Part shown: positions 1-9,051 of the stretch, in pieces
Layout: each line of letters begins with the position of its first letter
How positions within the stretch are numbered: position 1 is the first letter of the stretch
NCBI RefSeq assembly: GCF_900070205.1
Contig: NZ_FAOO01000003.1
Span: 1-41,142, forward strand
DNA: 41,142 bases
Source of the DNA: Candidatus Thermokryptus mobilis
GTDB taxonomy: Bacteria; Bacteroidota; Ignavibacteria; Kryptoniales; Kryptoniaceae
Direction of reading: 5' to 3'
The notes under the pieces: generated by a model
Told to the model about the DNA's origin: nothing
The model's database searches: none
Seen by the model: the letters and a program-made list of their open reading frames with translations, nothing else
Translations under genes and position numbers: made by a program

Positions 1-45
1 GATGGTGATAATGAAGTGAGGAGTGAGGTTTTTCGGTTTTGTTTA

Positions 46-81
46 AATCCTCCCCTTTGTGGGGAGGATTTTTTATTTTTT
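46..81 (+). terminator. Rho-independent terminator, also a palindromic repeat copy
   Basis: A 10-bp perfect stem (AATCCTCCCC at 46-55, GGGGAGGATT at 61-70) with a 5-nt loop is followed by a T-rich run at 71-81. On the plus strand this is a textbook intrinsic terminator, probably for a gene left of the window. The sequence also resembles the three palindromes that follow, so it may be one member of a repeat family rather than a dedicated terminator. Confidence 0.7.
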
Positions 82-119
82 CAAGTATCAGTGAAATTAT
101 CAATGACACAAAAAGAAAA

Positions 120-300
120 GATTCAACGGCATCCTTCACTTTTATTCTCTCCCGCAGGGGGAGAGAAGAGAAGGAAAATTTAAGGAAATTATTCAGGGGC
201 TTCCTCCCCATTGATGGGGGAGGATTGAGGTGGAGGTGAAAAATTAACGGCACTCTCACTTTAATTCCCTCCCACAAGGGGAGAAGAGGAAAGAAAAGTG
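120..300. repeat. Cluster of degenerate REP-like palindromes
   Basis: Three further GC-rich inverted repeats lie in this non-coding stretch. One pairs 145-153 with 159-167, one pairs 202-209 with 217-224, and a weaker one pairs 269-273 with 279-283. Segments 124-170 and 245-288 are also direct repeats of each other: both start (C/T)AACGGCA, continue through CACTTT and ATTC, enter a CTCCC/GGGAG palindrome and end in AGAAGAG. The 1-311 interval has no credible gene; the one reading frame that crosses it is built from the repeats. Such clustered palindromes are typical intergenic repeats and may stop transcription from both sides. Confidence 0.7.
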
Positions 301-311
301 TAGAAAAGATT

Positions 312-2867
312 TTATTTAATCAAAAGCATTTTGTTTGTTTTTACAAATTTTGGGGTTTTTAAAGTATAGAAATAGACACCGCTTGGCAAGTCATTCGCGT
401 TGAAACTGACCTTGTATTTCCCGGGTTCAAGATTTTGATCAATCAATGACTCAACTTCACGACCGAGGACATCATAGACCGCGAGCTTGACATGGGACTT
501 TTCAGGAATTTCAAATGTAATAATCGTCGTTGAGTTAAATGGGTTTGGATAATTCTGATGTAATGCAAAGTTTTGCGGGATTGGTTCTTTTTCAAAATTA
601 GCAGTTGTTATCTTACCGCCACGTTGTAAGTCATCAAGATAGAGCTCGCCCTCTAGATCAGCTCCAGCAATTTGTCTTAAGACCACGCTATGAAATTGCT
701 TGTTCGTCCCGGGAACGGATGAAATCGGATATGATATAAATTTCCAGCCATACCAGTTCACTGGTCCGAGGTTTACGATGTAATTGTCGGGGTTATAAAA
801 CCAAAATTCAAGTTGGTTACCGCTCAAGTCGCCATAAACCCACAAACCGATATTTCCGTCAGCATTTGAAATGTTTGGTTTGGATGAGTTATAAACTCTA
901 ACTACCCCGCCACTTTCACCTGTGAATTTATAGAACAATTTACCTGAGTAGCTTCCATTCATTTTCTTTTCGTTCGTTATCAAGAAATCGGTTGCATTTG
1001 GATCAATTCCCGTAGTGCTTCCACTTAGGGTTGGTTTCCACCAAGGACCCATCGTTTCAAACGAATCAATCACAACGCCTTGTTGAAATATGCCCTCTTC
1101 TGTTTTGAATGTGAAAACATAGTCCGAGCTCGTTGCATTGCCAAATAAATCTTTCAAACCAGCAAGGAACTTGACTTTGTAAATTTTACCATTTAAGAGA
1201 ACACTTGCTGGTTTAAATGTCACTATACTTTTATCGTTTTTAATGATATGTTTTCCACTTGTGATTGAAATAACTTGATCGTTTTCATCAAGTAACTTGA
1301 CTCTACCAGCTAAGCTTGCGCTTTCAATAATTTCATTGAAAACAAATTTCATCTCTGCAAAGATGCTTATATTATCACCTTCGGGGAATCCCTTTTCAAC
1401 GACTGGCGGATAAATATCTGGTTGAGTTGTTGTAAATTGAAGTATAAATGGAGCATTAAGTTTTCCACCATATAAACTTTTTGCACCGGTGTCAATTTTT
1501 ATCGTGTAAGTTGTTGAAAACTCCCAAAACTTATTCGGCTTTATCTCAAGGGTTTTGCTATCGGAGCTCCAAATAAAGGTAACGGTATCATTTGGAGTTA
1601 TTGATAGATTTGCTTGAACGGAAGATCTATCCATTGGGAGTGAAAAAGTTATAAAGATAGATTTGTAAGCGATAAAATTAGTAGCACCTGATTGAGGTGT
1701 TGAGGTAATTGTTGGTGGAGTAGGATCACCGCGTATCAATTTAAGGTAATGATTCCAATCCCAACCTGGTCCTGGGTCAGTGTGATTGTTGCAGGATGTT
1801 GGATAAGTTGAAGCGGGATCGTAAGTTGCAAAGTCCCATTCTTGACGAACTATCGGCCATTGTGGTTGTTGCCAGAAATTGTGTCCTATGATATGATTGC
1901 TATCAACTGGAACAGCCCATCTATTGACCATATTTCTGACAAGCTTTGCCGATTCAAGATACATAACTTGTGTAAACCATACGCTTGGATTTTCAATATA
2001 GCCCTCGTGTTCAATTCCAAGCGTAAAACTGTTCCAACATCTCGCATGCCATGCTTTATCTTTTTCTCTGACGAGTTGGACAATATAACCGTCACTGCTT
2101 CTTATTACATAGTGAGCACTTGCATTTGACTGTGGATTTTTAAGCCAGGAGACAGAACCAGCGAAACTTCCTTGGGTCACATGGATTACAATCCTTGTCG
2201 TATAAGGTCTATTTGCGGTGTAGTTTGGGCTCGGGTCCCAAACAGCGGGTGGATAATCATCGGAGTTTATCTCTTCCGGTTTTATAATTTTTAACCCCGC
2301 TTTCTCAAATAAATCTTTCGGAAAAATTGACATATCAATTTCTTTTTTCTCAATTTTTATCCCGAAGCCATCAAATCCAGTAGATAAGACCTTATAAACA
2401 TCGTAAGCAAAAATTTGAGCTATCTCTGGCTGTGGGATACCGCTAAATTTTGCTACTATGTCTTTGTAATCTTCAATTCTTTGAATTTTATCTTTCTTAA
2501 ATCCGCTCTCGGAAGCAATCTTTGAAATCAAAGCTGCCCCAGCTCTTATGTTTTGGTATGGGTCTTGCTTAACAATTTCAACTGGAAGATTTATCAACTT
2601 TGCTCCTTCTTTTAAGCTATGTCCGAACCATTCATCATCTCGCAAGCCCATTATCCCATATGCTGGTGGTTGACCATTGCAAGACGGCTCAAACTTTTCT
2701 GGTTCTATATGAACCCAGCGGGTATTCACGAATGCTATCGCTTCAAGGAGCTCAGCTGGGACATTAAATTCGTCTGAGGCGAGTTTAAAATAATTTTTGA
2801 TTTCCTCTGTGGTTTGAGAAAATGTAATGTTAAGTAACAAAATCAGCGAAATGATGATTTTTTTCAT
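312..2867 (-). CDS. Secreted N-acetylmuramoyl-L-alanine amidase with T9SS sorting domain
   Basis: Predicted to cleave the amide bond between peptidoglycan glycan and stem peptide outside the cell. A signal peptide covers residues 1-17. Residues about 22-165 resemble a lysozyme-like transglycosylase fold (AYGIMGL, NIRAGAALI), but the usual catalytic Glu position reads FVNTRW. An Amidase_2 domain spans about 205-375; its likely zinc ligands are H229, H329 and D364 (in HTDPGPGWDW). Two Big_5-type beta domains (about 383-595) and a jelly-roll-like module follow. The last 80 residues are a T9SS type A sorting domain starting near QNYPNPFNSTT and ending in a KMLLIK tail. The gene has its own promoter candidate and is likely exported by the T9SS encoded at 18098-23352. 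Confidence 0.88.
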   Translation of the reverse strand: MKKIIISLILLLNITFSQTTEEIKNYFKLASDEFNVPAELLEAIAFVNTRWVHIEPEKFEPSCNGQPPAYGIMGLRDDEWFGHSLKEGAKLINLPVEIVKQDPYQNIRAGAALISKIASESGFKKDKIQRIEDYKDIVAKFSGIPQPEIAQIFAYDVYKVLSTGFDGFGIKIEKKEIDMSIFPKDLFEKAGLKIIKPEEINSDDYPPAVWDPSPNYTANRPYTTRIVIHVTQGSFAGSVSWLKNPQSNASAHYVIRSSDGYIVQLVREKDKAWHARCWNSFTLGIEHEGYIENPSVWFTQVMYLESAKLVRNMVNRWAVPVDSNHIIGHNFWQQPQWPIVRQEWDFATYDPASTYPTSCNNHTDPGPGWDWNHYLKLIRGDPTPPTITSTPQSGATNFIAYKSIFITFSLPMDRSSVQANLSITPNDTVTFIWSSDSKTLEIKPNKFWEFSTTYTIKIDTGAKSLYGGKLNAPFILQFTTTQPDIYPPVVEKGFPEGDNISIFAEMKFVFNEIIESASLAGRVKLLDENDQVISITSGKHIIKNDKSIVTFKPASVLLNGKIYKVKFLAGLKDLFGNATSSDYVFTFKTEEGIFQQGVVIDSFETMGPWWKPTLSGSTTGIDPNATDFLITNEKKMNGSYSGKLFYKFTGESGGVVRVYNSSKPNISNADGNIGLWVYGDLSGNQLEFWFYNPDNYIVNLGPVNWYGWKFISYPISSVPGTNKQFHSVVLRQIAGADLEGELYLDDLQRGGKITTANFEKEPIPQNFALHQNYPNPFNSTTIITFEIPEKSHVKLAVYDVLGREVESLIDQNLEPGKYKVSFNANDLPSGVYFYTLKTPKFVKTNKMLLIK

Positions 2868-2923
2868 CAGGATTAACCAAAATTTTTTTGAAATTTTTAA
2901 TTAAGCAGTGATTTTTCAATGTT

Positions 2924-2953
2924 AAAATAGCGATATGATATAGTTCAAGTCAA
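2924..2953 (-). promoter_or_regulatory. Sigma-70-like promoter for the amidase gene
   Basis: Read on the minus strand, TTGACT (2948-2953) is followed by an 18-bp spacer and TATTTT (2924-2929), about 57 nt before the amidase start codon. It lies in the gap after the antiporter gene, so the amidase can be transcribed independently of the operon upstream. The -35 box equals that of three other candidates in this window. Confidence 0.55.
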
Positions 2954-2960
2954 GCAGTTT

Positions 2961-4943
2961 TTAAGTAAAATTGAGATTTTTGAAAAATTCAACTGCCTTT
3001 TCAAGTTCCGAGGGTTTTCCAAGCGCTAAAACTAAATCGCCGGGTTTTAATATAAAGCTCGGACTCGGGTTTAAATAAATTTCCTCCCCACGTTTTACGG
3101 CTATTATTGTTGCCCCGGTTTGAGCTCTGAAGTTAAGTTCCCCGATTGATTTATTAGTTGATTTTGAGTTCTCCAAGACCAGATATGTGGACAAGTTAAA
3201 TGATATGGAAGGAAATTTTTCTTGAACAAGTTTTGAAAACTCGTTTTTGGGGATATCAAGCAAGGCAACATAACTGTTCTCACGCAACTTCGCCGTGTAA
3301 TCTTTTATGATATTTAATGGGACATTAAAGAAATCAAGGACGCGTGATGAAATTTGAATTGATGTTTCAAATTCTTCAGGTATGACTTCGTTAGCGCCAA
3401 GCTTTTTTAATTCTTCAATTTCGGATACATATCTTGTTCTAACGATAATGTAAATGTCTGGATTTACGGAGCGAGCTATTGTAACAATTCTTCGGGTTGA
3501 AGTCGGATCTGAAATGGCTATAACTATCAGCTTGGCTTTATCTATCCCAACGGATTTGAGGACATCAATGCTTGTCGCATCTCCCAAGTAGATCGGTTCG
3601 CCTTGTTTTTTCATCTCTCTGACGGTGATAGGGTTGAGCTCAAGTATGACGTAAGGTATGTTTAAATCCTTCAAGATTTTAGCTACATTTCTCCCGTTTA
3701 TTCCGAAGCCGACGATTATGACATGTGAATCAAGCTTCATCACCTTTTCAAGTTCATCTCTTTGCACCTTTACAGATGGTGACATCTTTTTAGAGAGCAT
3801 CTCCGCTATTTTGTGGATATGCAGGAGTATCAGTGGTGAGAAAAGCATAGTTATAATTGAGATGGAAATAATGAAATTGAATGATGTTTGATCTATCATA
3901 TTGTGCGATTGAGCGATTGAAACCAGAACGAAGGAGAATTCGCTCATCTGTGCGAGCGCAAGCGCTGAAATCAATGAAACCCTCATACTTCCACCGGCGA
4001 GGCGAATGGATAGGAAATTTGCGATGAGTTTCAGCAAAATTACACTCAGCGAGATCAAGAGGATTAAAACCAGGTTATCTTTGACGAATTTGAAGTCAAG
4101 GAGCATCCCTATTGAGATGAAGAATATAGCCATAAAGCTTTCTCTAAGGGGTGTCACATCGGCTGTGACCTGATGTGCATATTCTGACTCTGAGATTAAA
4201 AGTCCAGCTATAAAAGCCCCGAGGGCGAGTGAAAATCCGAGCTCTGAAATTAAAAGGGCGACGCTGAAACATAGGAATAGAACCGATACAATAACCAGAT
4301 CCCTTATCCTTGACTTAACGATCTGAAACAGTAGCCATGGTATAAGTTTTTTTGAACTCCAGATTGCAAGCGAGATGACCACCAATGACATTGCGATTTT
4401 CTCAAGTAGCAGGTTAATTTGTATTTTACCGCCAGCAAGAGAAGGTATCAAGCCAACCATGAAGATCGCAAACAGGTCTTGAAAAAGCAGGATTCCGATT
4501 ATTATTTTACCGTGAGGTGTGTCAACTTCGCCTTTATCTGAAAGATGTTTCAAGACAATTGCAGTACTGCTTAAAGCTATCAACATACCTGCAAGAATTG
4601 CCTGAGCAAGGTTCATAAAAGTTAGGGCGATTATCGCACACAGAGTTACGGTTAAAAGAACTTGAAGTCCGCCGGCGAATAACAGAAATCGGCGCATTTC
4701 AAAAAGTTTCGTAGGGGAAAGTTCAATTCCCAAAACGAACAGAAGAAGGATTATCCCTATTTCAGCAAATAGCTCAACCAGTTCAACATTTTTGACAAGA
4801 CCTATGGCGTATGGTCCGATCATAAAACCAGATATTAAAAAGCCGATCACGGGGGGCATTTTCATCTTGTGTAATGTATAAACAATGACGGTTGATGTGC
4901 CTAAGATAATCGCGAAGGTTTTAAGGAATTCAATGGAGTTCAT
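2961..4943 (-). CDS. CPA2-family monovalent cation:proton antiporter (KefB/YbaL type)
   Basis: Inner-membrane K+ or Na+/H+ antiporter of the CPA2 family. The first 390 residues hold about 12 hydrophobic segments with family motifs such as FLISGFMIGPYAIG, LFVLGIEL and LALGAFIAGLLISESEYAHQ. Residues about 408-525 are a TrkA_N (RCK) domain with the Rossmann motif VIIVGFGINGRNVA. A TrkA_C domain fills the C terminus (GATIIAVKRG, LKPGDLVLALG). The 660-residue length is usual for Kef/YbaL-like proteins. The gene starts 3 nt after purC ends and closes a five-gene operon. The ion carried cannot be told from the sequence; the RCK domain implies nucleotide or redox gating. Confidence 0.9.
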   Translation of the reverse strand: MNSIEFLKTFAIILGTSTVIVYTLHKMKMPPVIGFLISGFMIGPYAIGLVKNVELVELFAEIGIILLLFVLGIELSPTKLFEMRRFLLFAGGLQVLLTVTLCAIIALTFMNLAQAILAGMLIALSSTAIVLKHLSDKGEVDTPHGKIIIGILLFQDLFAIFMVGLIPSLAGGKIQINLLLEKIAMSLVVISLAIWSSKKLIPWLLFQIVKSRIRDLVIVSVLFLCFSVALLISELGFSLALGAFIAGLLISESEYAHQVTADVTPLRESFMAIFFISIGMLLDFKFVKDNLVLILLISLSVILLKLIANFLSIRLAGGSMRVSLISALALAQMSEFSFVLVSIAQSHNMIDQTSFNFIISISIITMLFSPLILLHIHKIAEMLSKKMSPSVKVQRDELEKVMKLDSHVIIVGFGINGRNVAKILKDLNIPYVILELNPITVREMKKQGEPIYLGDATSIDVLKSVGIDKAKLIVIAISDPTSTRRIVTIARSVNPDIYIIVRTRYVSEIEELKKLGANEVIPEEFETSIQISSRVLDFFNVPLNIIKDYTAKLRENSYVALLDIPKNEFSKLVQEKFPSISFNLSTYLVLENSKSTNKSIGELNFRAQTGATIIAVKRGEEIYLNPSPSFILKPGDLVLALGKPSELEKAVEFFKNLNFT

Positions 4944-4946
4944 CTT

Positions 4947-5852
4947 TTACAAATTCAATTTTTTAAGCAGGTCTTCTCCCGTTAGAAATTTATACGCTTC
5001 AAGATATTTTTCACTTGTCTTTTTTATAACCTCTTCGGGTAACTCTGGAGCTGGTGGGGTTTTATCCCAATTTAATGATTCAAGGTAATCACGAACATAT
5101 TGTTTATCAAATGATGGTTGAGGTTTCCCAGGTTTATATTCAGAAAGTGGCCAAAAACGGGACGAATCGGGTGTCAAGACCTCGTCAATTAAAATTAACT
5201 CACCGTTCTCATCAATCCCAAATTCAAATTTAGTGTCAGCGATTATTATCCCTCTTTCTCGGGCGTATTTTTCTGCTTTCGTGTAAATTTCCAAGCTTAT
5301 ATCGCGAATTTTTTCGGCGAGTTCTTGCCCGATCAAATCAACAACTTTTTCAAAACTTATATTTTCATCGTGACCTGTTTCCGCCTTCGTTGAAGGGGTG
5401 AAAATCGGCTCATCAAGTTTATCAGATTCATTAAGTCCGTCGGGAAGTTTAATCCCGCATACGCTTCTACTTGCTTTATATTCCTTCCACGCCGAGCCAG
5501 ATATATAACCCCTGACTATGCATTCAACTGGCAATGGCTTCGCTTTTTTCACTAACATTGATCTGTGTATAACTTGCTCATAATTTCTCTTGAAAACATC
5601 CGGGAATTCACTTATATCTGCGCTGATGAGATGATTTTTTATTATGCCTTTCAGAAAGTTAAACCAAAAAATTGAAATTTGAGTTAGAACATAACCCTTA
5701 TACGGTATCGGGTTTGGCAACACAACATCAAAAGCGGAAATTCTATCGGTTGCCACAATAATGAGGTTTCCATCAACTTCATAAATATCGCGAACCTTCC
5801 CTCGCTTCAATAACTTCGCCCCTGGGATATTTGTCTCGGTGATCAGTCGCAT
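4947..5852 (-). CDS. purC: Phosphoribosylaminoimidazole-succinocarboxamide synthase
   Basis: SAICAR synthase of de novo purine synthesis: joins CAIR and aspartate with ATP. Family signatures are visible in order: [11 protein letters not shown] (nucleotide binding), [27 protein letters not shown], and [12 protein letters not shown] followed by [14 protein letters not shown]. At 301 residues it is the longer, yeast-like form rather than the roughly 240-residue enterobacterial one. It is 5 nt from the lipoprotein gene upstream and 3 nt from the antiporter gene downstream, so it is co-transcribed. No other purine gene is present in the window, so purC is not part of a pur cluster here. Confidence 0.96.
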   Translation of the reverse strand: MRLITETNIPGAKLLKRGKVRDIYEVDGNLIIVATDRISAFDVVLPNPIPYKGYVLTQISIFWFNFLKGIIKNHLISADISEFPDVFKRNYEQVIHRSMLVKKAKPLPVECIVRGYISGSAWKEYKASRSVCGIKLPDGLNESDKLDEPIFTPSTKAETGHDENISFEKVVDLIGQELAEKIRDISLEIYTKAEKYARERGIIIADTKFEFGIDENGELILIDEVLTPDSSRFWPLSEYKPGKPQPSFDKQYVRDYLESLNWDKTPPAPELPEEVIKKTSEKYLEAYKFLTGEDLLKKLNL

Positions 5853-5857
5853 ATGGA

Positions 5858-6325
5858 TTAGGTCTTTTGTTTTAGAAGGGAATGTAATGTTTCAATAGCA
5901 ATGGGGAAATCAGCTGAAAGCCAAATAAGTCGGTTATCCTCACTATAGATATAATGCGCCTGTCCCATTCCAAAGACTAACACTATAGTTCTACCTTCAA
6001 CATTTATTTGACCGTGGTAAATAAAAGGTGTATTTTGGTGGATTATTTTAACGAGCATCTCTGAAAATTTTTGCTGTGCCGTTCTTGAATTTTTAAACTT
6101 TGAAATGTAGAGTGTTGCGTTAAGCGTGTCAAGGGAGTAGAATCCGACTTCATTTTCAACACCTGCTACATTCCCACTTTCATGCATTTGATTTATAAAT
6201 TTTTTCGCCTTTTCCCCCGAAAGATATTTTTCAAGTTTTAATTTCCCAAGCGATGTCGGTATCATGCTTGGTTTTTGTGAACAAGAAGTTAGAAAAATTA
6301 GAAATAGGATTGTCAATCTTCGCAT
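5858..6325 (-). CDS. Small predicted lipoprotein, function unknown
   Basis: A 155-residue protein I do not recognise. Its N terminus is a lipoprotein signal: MRR, a hydrophobic stretch, then a lipobox LTSC with Cys15. The mature part is a compact alpha/beta sequence with no repeat or known catalytic motif; it includes [13 protein letters not shown] and [14 protein letters not shown]. That pattern recalls small lipoproteins that judge the size of a variable or provide a membrane-side sensor fold, but no function can be assigned. It sits between uvrB (13 nt) and purC (5 nt) in one operon. Confidence 0.75.
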   Translation of the reverse strand: MRRLTILFLIFLTSCSQKPSMIPTSLGKLKLEKYLSGEKAKKFINQMHESGNVAGVENEVGFYSLDTLNATLYISKFKNSRTAQQKFSEMLVKIIHQNTPFIYHGQINVEGRTIVLVFGMGQAHYIYSEDNRLIWLSADFPIAIETLHSLLKQKT

Positions 6326-6338
6326 TTTAAATGTTCGG

Positions 6339-8357
6339 TTAATTTTTCATTAAACTCATCAGCCGTTGAATCTCGTCCCTTAATTCAGCTGCTCTTTCAA
6401 ATTCAAGGTCTTTAGCTGCCTTTATCATCTCTCGCCTTAATTGTTCAATTAATTCTTCTTTTTGTTTTTGTGTCATAAATCTCAAGCCGATGTCTGTAAC
6501 GATTGAAATTTTCGTTCTCTCCTTGACCTCATATTTTGGTTTGGCATCAGCGACGATTGTCGTTGCAAGTATATCTTCAATGGTTTTATAAACAGTTTGC
6601 GGTTTAATACCATGTTTTTCGTTATATTCCATTTGGATTTTCCTTCTTCTGTTTGTCTCATCAATCATCTTTTGCATTGATTTCGTTATCCTATCGGCGT
6701 ATAAAATTACTTTCCCATTTACATTTCTTGCGGTTCTTCCTGCTATTTGGATGAGCGATTTTTCCGAGCGTAGGAAACCTTCTTTATCTGCGTCAAGTAT
6801 CGCAACGAGCGAGACCTCTGGTAAGTCAAGCCCCTCTCTTAAAAGATTTACGCCAACAAGGACATCAAAATCCCCAAGTCGCAGGTCTCTTAAAATTTCA
6901 ACCCTTTCAAGCGCGTCAATGTCTGAGTGTATGTATCTTACTTTTATCCCAATTCCCTGAAGGAATTCAGCAAGGTCTTCAGCCATTTGTTTGGTTAAAG
7001 TTGTAACAAGAACCCTTTCCTTTCTTTTGACCCGTTCTCTTATCTCAGATATCAGGTCGTCAATTTGATTTTTGGTTGGCTTAACGACAACTTCCGGATC
7101 AAGAAGTCCTGTCGGTCTTATTATTTGCTCAACTATGACGCCTTTGCATTTCTCAAGTTCATAATCACCAGGGGTTGCGCTTACAAAGATGACTTGGTTT
7201 ATAAGCGATTCAAATTCCTCAAACTTCAAGGGTCTGTTGTCAAGTGCCGATGGCAACCTAAATCCGTGTTCAATCAATGTCTCTTTTCTTGATCTATCGC
7301 CGTTATACATACCGCGAATTTGTGGTATCGTAACATGCGATTCATCAATTATCATAAGGTAATCCTTAGGGAAGTAATCAATCAAGGTATATGGTCGTTC
7401 CCCTGGTTTTCTTCCTGTTAAATGCCTTGAGTAATTTTCAATTCCCTTGCAATATCCTATCTCGCGCATCATTTCAATATCAAATCTTGTTCTGCTTTCA
7501 AGACGTTGTGCCTCAAGAAACTTGCCCTGAGCTCTGAGCTCGGAAAGTCGCTGTTCAAGTTCTTCTTCTATGCTTTTTATCGCCCTTTCAAGCGTTGGTC
7601 TATCGGTTATGAAATACTTCGCTGGATAGATAACAACCTCATTGGTTCTTCCAATAACTTTGCCGGTTAATCTGTCAATATATGATATCCTTTCAATTAC
7701 ATCATCAAAGAATTCAATCCTTATTGCTTCTTCATTTTCATAAGCCGGGAGAATTTCAACCACATCGCCTCTGACCCTGAATGTCCCGCGTGTGAATTCA
7801 AAATCGTTCCTTGCATAATGGATGTCCATAAGTTTATAAAGGAGGGAATTTCTATCAATTCTTTCCCCTGTTCTTATAGTCACAATTTGTCTGACATAAT
7901 CTTCGGGTGAGCCGATATTATAAATGCAGCTGACGGAGGCAACTATTATGACATCTCTTCTTCCTTCAAGTAGGACGCTTGTTGCTTTAAGTCGCAATCT
8001 ATCAATTTCATCGTTTATAGCTGCGTCTTTTTCAATATATGTGTCTGTTTCGGGGATGTATGCCTCAGGTTGATAATAGTCGTAATAACTTATGAAGAAC
8101 TCAACTGCGTTTTCAGGGAAAAAACTTTTGAACTCACCGTAAAGTTGAGCAGCGAGCGTTTTGTTGTGCGAGATTACAAGTGTGGGTTTATTGACATTTG
8201 CTATCACATGCGCAAGCGTGAATGTTTTACCGCTCCCGGTGACGCCAAGCAATGTTTGATATTTTTCACCGCGCAGGATTCCCTCGGTCAGTTCTTTTAT
8301 CGCTTTTGGTTGATCGCCCGTTGGTTTATATTTTGAGACAAGTTTAAACTTTTCCAT
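6339..8357 (-). CDS. uvrB: Excinuclease ABC subunit B
   Basis: UvrB, the damage-verifying helicase-like subunit of nucleotide excision repair. Walker A is GVTGSGKT at about residues 38-45. The damage-probing beta-hairpin region [20 protein letters not shown] follows, then the DESH helicase motif (about 337) and motifs V/VI ([26 protein letters not shown] and QIAGRTARN, among others). The C terminus carries a UVR domain ([17 protein letters not shown]) for contact with UvrC or UvrA. The 672-residue length is normal. It starts 3 nt after the glycine-zipper gene ends. uvrA and uvrC are not in this window. Confidence 0.98.
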   Translation of the reverse strand: MEKFKLVSKYKPTGDQPKAIKELTEGILRGEKYQTLLGVTGSGKTFTLAHVIANVNKPTLVISHNKTLAAQLYGEFKSFFPENAVEFFISYYDYYQPEAYIPETDTYIEKDAAINDEIDRLRLKATSVLLEGRRDVIIVASVSCIYNIGSPEDYVRQIVTIRTGERIDRNSLLYKLMDIHYARNDFEFTRGTFRVRGDVVEILPAYENEEAIRIEFFDDVIERISYIDRLTGKVIGRTNEVVIYPAKYFITDRPTLERAIKSIEEELEQRLSELRAQGKFLEAQRLESRTRFDIEMMREIGYCKGIENYSRHLTGRKPGERPYTLIDYFPKDYLMIIDESHVTIPQIRGMYNGDRSRKETLIEHGFRLPSALDNRPLKFEEFESLINQVIFVSATPGDYELEKCKGVIVEQIIRPTGLLDPEVVVKPTKNQIDDLISEIRERVKRKERVLVTTLTKQMAEDLAEFLQGIGIKVRYIHSDIDALERVEILRDLRLGDFDVLVGVNLLREGLDLPEVSLVAILDADKEGFLRSEKSLIQIAGRTARNVNGKVILYADRITKSMQKMIDETNRRRKIQMEYNEKHGIKPQTVYKTIEDILATTIVADAKPKYEVKERTKISIVTDIGLRFMTQKQKEELIEQLRREMIKAAKDLEFERAAELRDEIQRLMSLMKN

Positions 8358-8360
8358 CGG

Positions 8361-8927
8361 TTATCGTTCTTTATACTTCTTTATCAGTTTTTGAATCGTT
8401 TCAATCTTTTCGCTTCCGGTCATTTTTGAAAAATCATAGACAATGTTTTTGCTAACTATCGCTCCAGTAATACCACCAATTGTTGCACCAGCAATAAGCC
8501 CAATTCCAGCCCCCGCAAATAAAATAGCAAAACCAATAGCATACGCAAGACCGCTTAAATCAATATATCTTGAACTTGATTGAGAATTTTCTGAAGAGAT
8601 TTTTCCTAAAATGATGATCCCTGGAATAGCGCCTGCAACAATCCCAATGCCAGCACCAGTTGCAAGATATTTCCAGAACTTTGATTTCTTCGCAACAATT
8701 ATTTTACTTATGTCATCAATGCTGACGCTTAGGAGTTCGCCCTTGTAAAGAAATATCAAAGTATCACTTGCGCTCGGATCGCTTGAATAAATTATTTCAA
8801 TCGGTTTAATCGGGACGAAAATTTGATCATCTATCAACTCAATTATTAAGCTATCACTTTGCGCTCTCATTTGTTCTTCCAATGGGAAAACGGTGAGAAG
8901 GAGCAAAAGTAAAACTTTAACCATCAC
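8361..8927 (-). CDS. Exported glycine-zipper membrane protein, function unknown
   Basis: A 188-residue protein with a signal peptide (LLLLLLTVFPLEEQMRAQ). A short soluble part (about 24-80) is followed by two glycine-rich hydrophobic segments with small-residue spacing: ATGAGIGIVAGAIPGIIILG and a second of the form IGFAILFAGAGIGLIAGATI. These are glycine-zipper transmembrane pairs like those in outer-membrane-associated lipoproteins. The listed start is GTG; an ATG lies 3 nt downstream at 8924, and both fit the AAGGAG ribosome site. It is the first gene of the uvrB-purC-antiporter operon, just behind the promoter at 8952-8980. Confidence 0.72.
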   Translation of the reverse strand: MMVKVLLLLLLTVFPLEEQMRAQSDSLIIELIDDQIFVPIKPIEIIYSSDPSASDTLIFLYKGELLSVSIDDISKIIVAKKSKFWKYLATGAGIGIVAGAIPGIIILGKISSENSQSSSRYIDLSGLAYAIGFAILFAGAGIGLIAGATIGGITGAIVSKNIVYDFSKMTGSEKIETIQKLIKKYKER

Positions 8928-8951
8928 TTTTGACTCCTTGATTTTTTCCTT

Positions 8952-8980
8952 AATTTAGGCATCGCTATTAAATAAATCAA
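8952..8980 (-). promoter_or_regulatory. Sigma-70-like promoter for the glycine-zipper-uvrB operon
   Basis: On the minus strand TTGATT (8975-8980) is followed by a 17-bp spacer and TAAATT (8952-8957), some 25 nt before the start codon at 8927. Its -35 box lies only 4 bp from the -35 box of the opposite promoter. Confidence 0.55.
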
Positions 8981-8984
8981 GCGT

Positions 8985-9013
8985 TTGACTTTTTTCTTGA
9001 ATGTGACTACATT
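8985..9013 (+). promoter_or_regulatory. Sigma-70-like promoter for the Omp85-like gene
   Basis: TTGACT (8985-8990), a 17-bp spacer and TACATT (9008-9013) lie 38 bp upstream of the ATG at 9052. It is arranged back to back with the minus-strand promoter at 8952-8980. Confidence 0.6.
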
Positions 9014-9051
9014 AAAAGTTAAGATTTCAAAGATTAACAAAGGTTTCAGGG

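Noticed and set aside
39-239. A 66-codon plus-strand reading frame over the left-edge repeats
   Set aside because: It is made of the palindromic repeats and the terminator, with low-complexity serine/arginine-rich sequence and no family resemblance.
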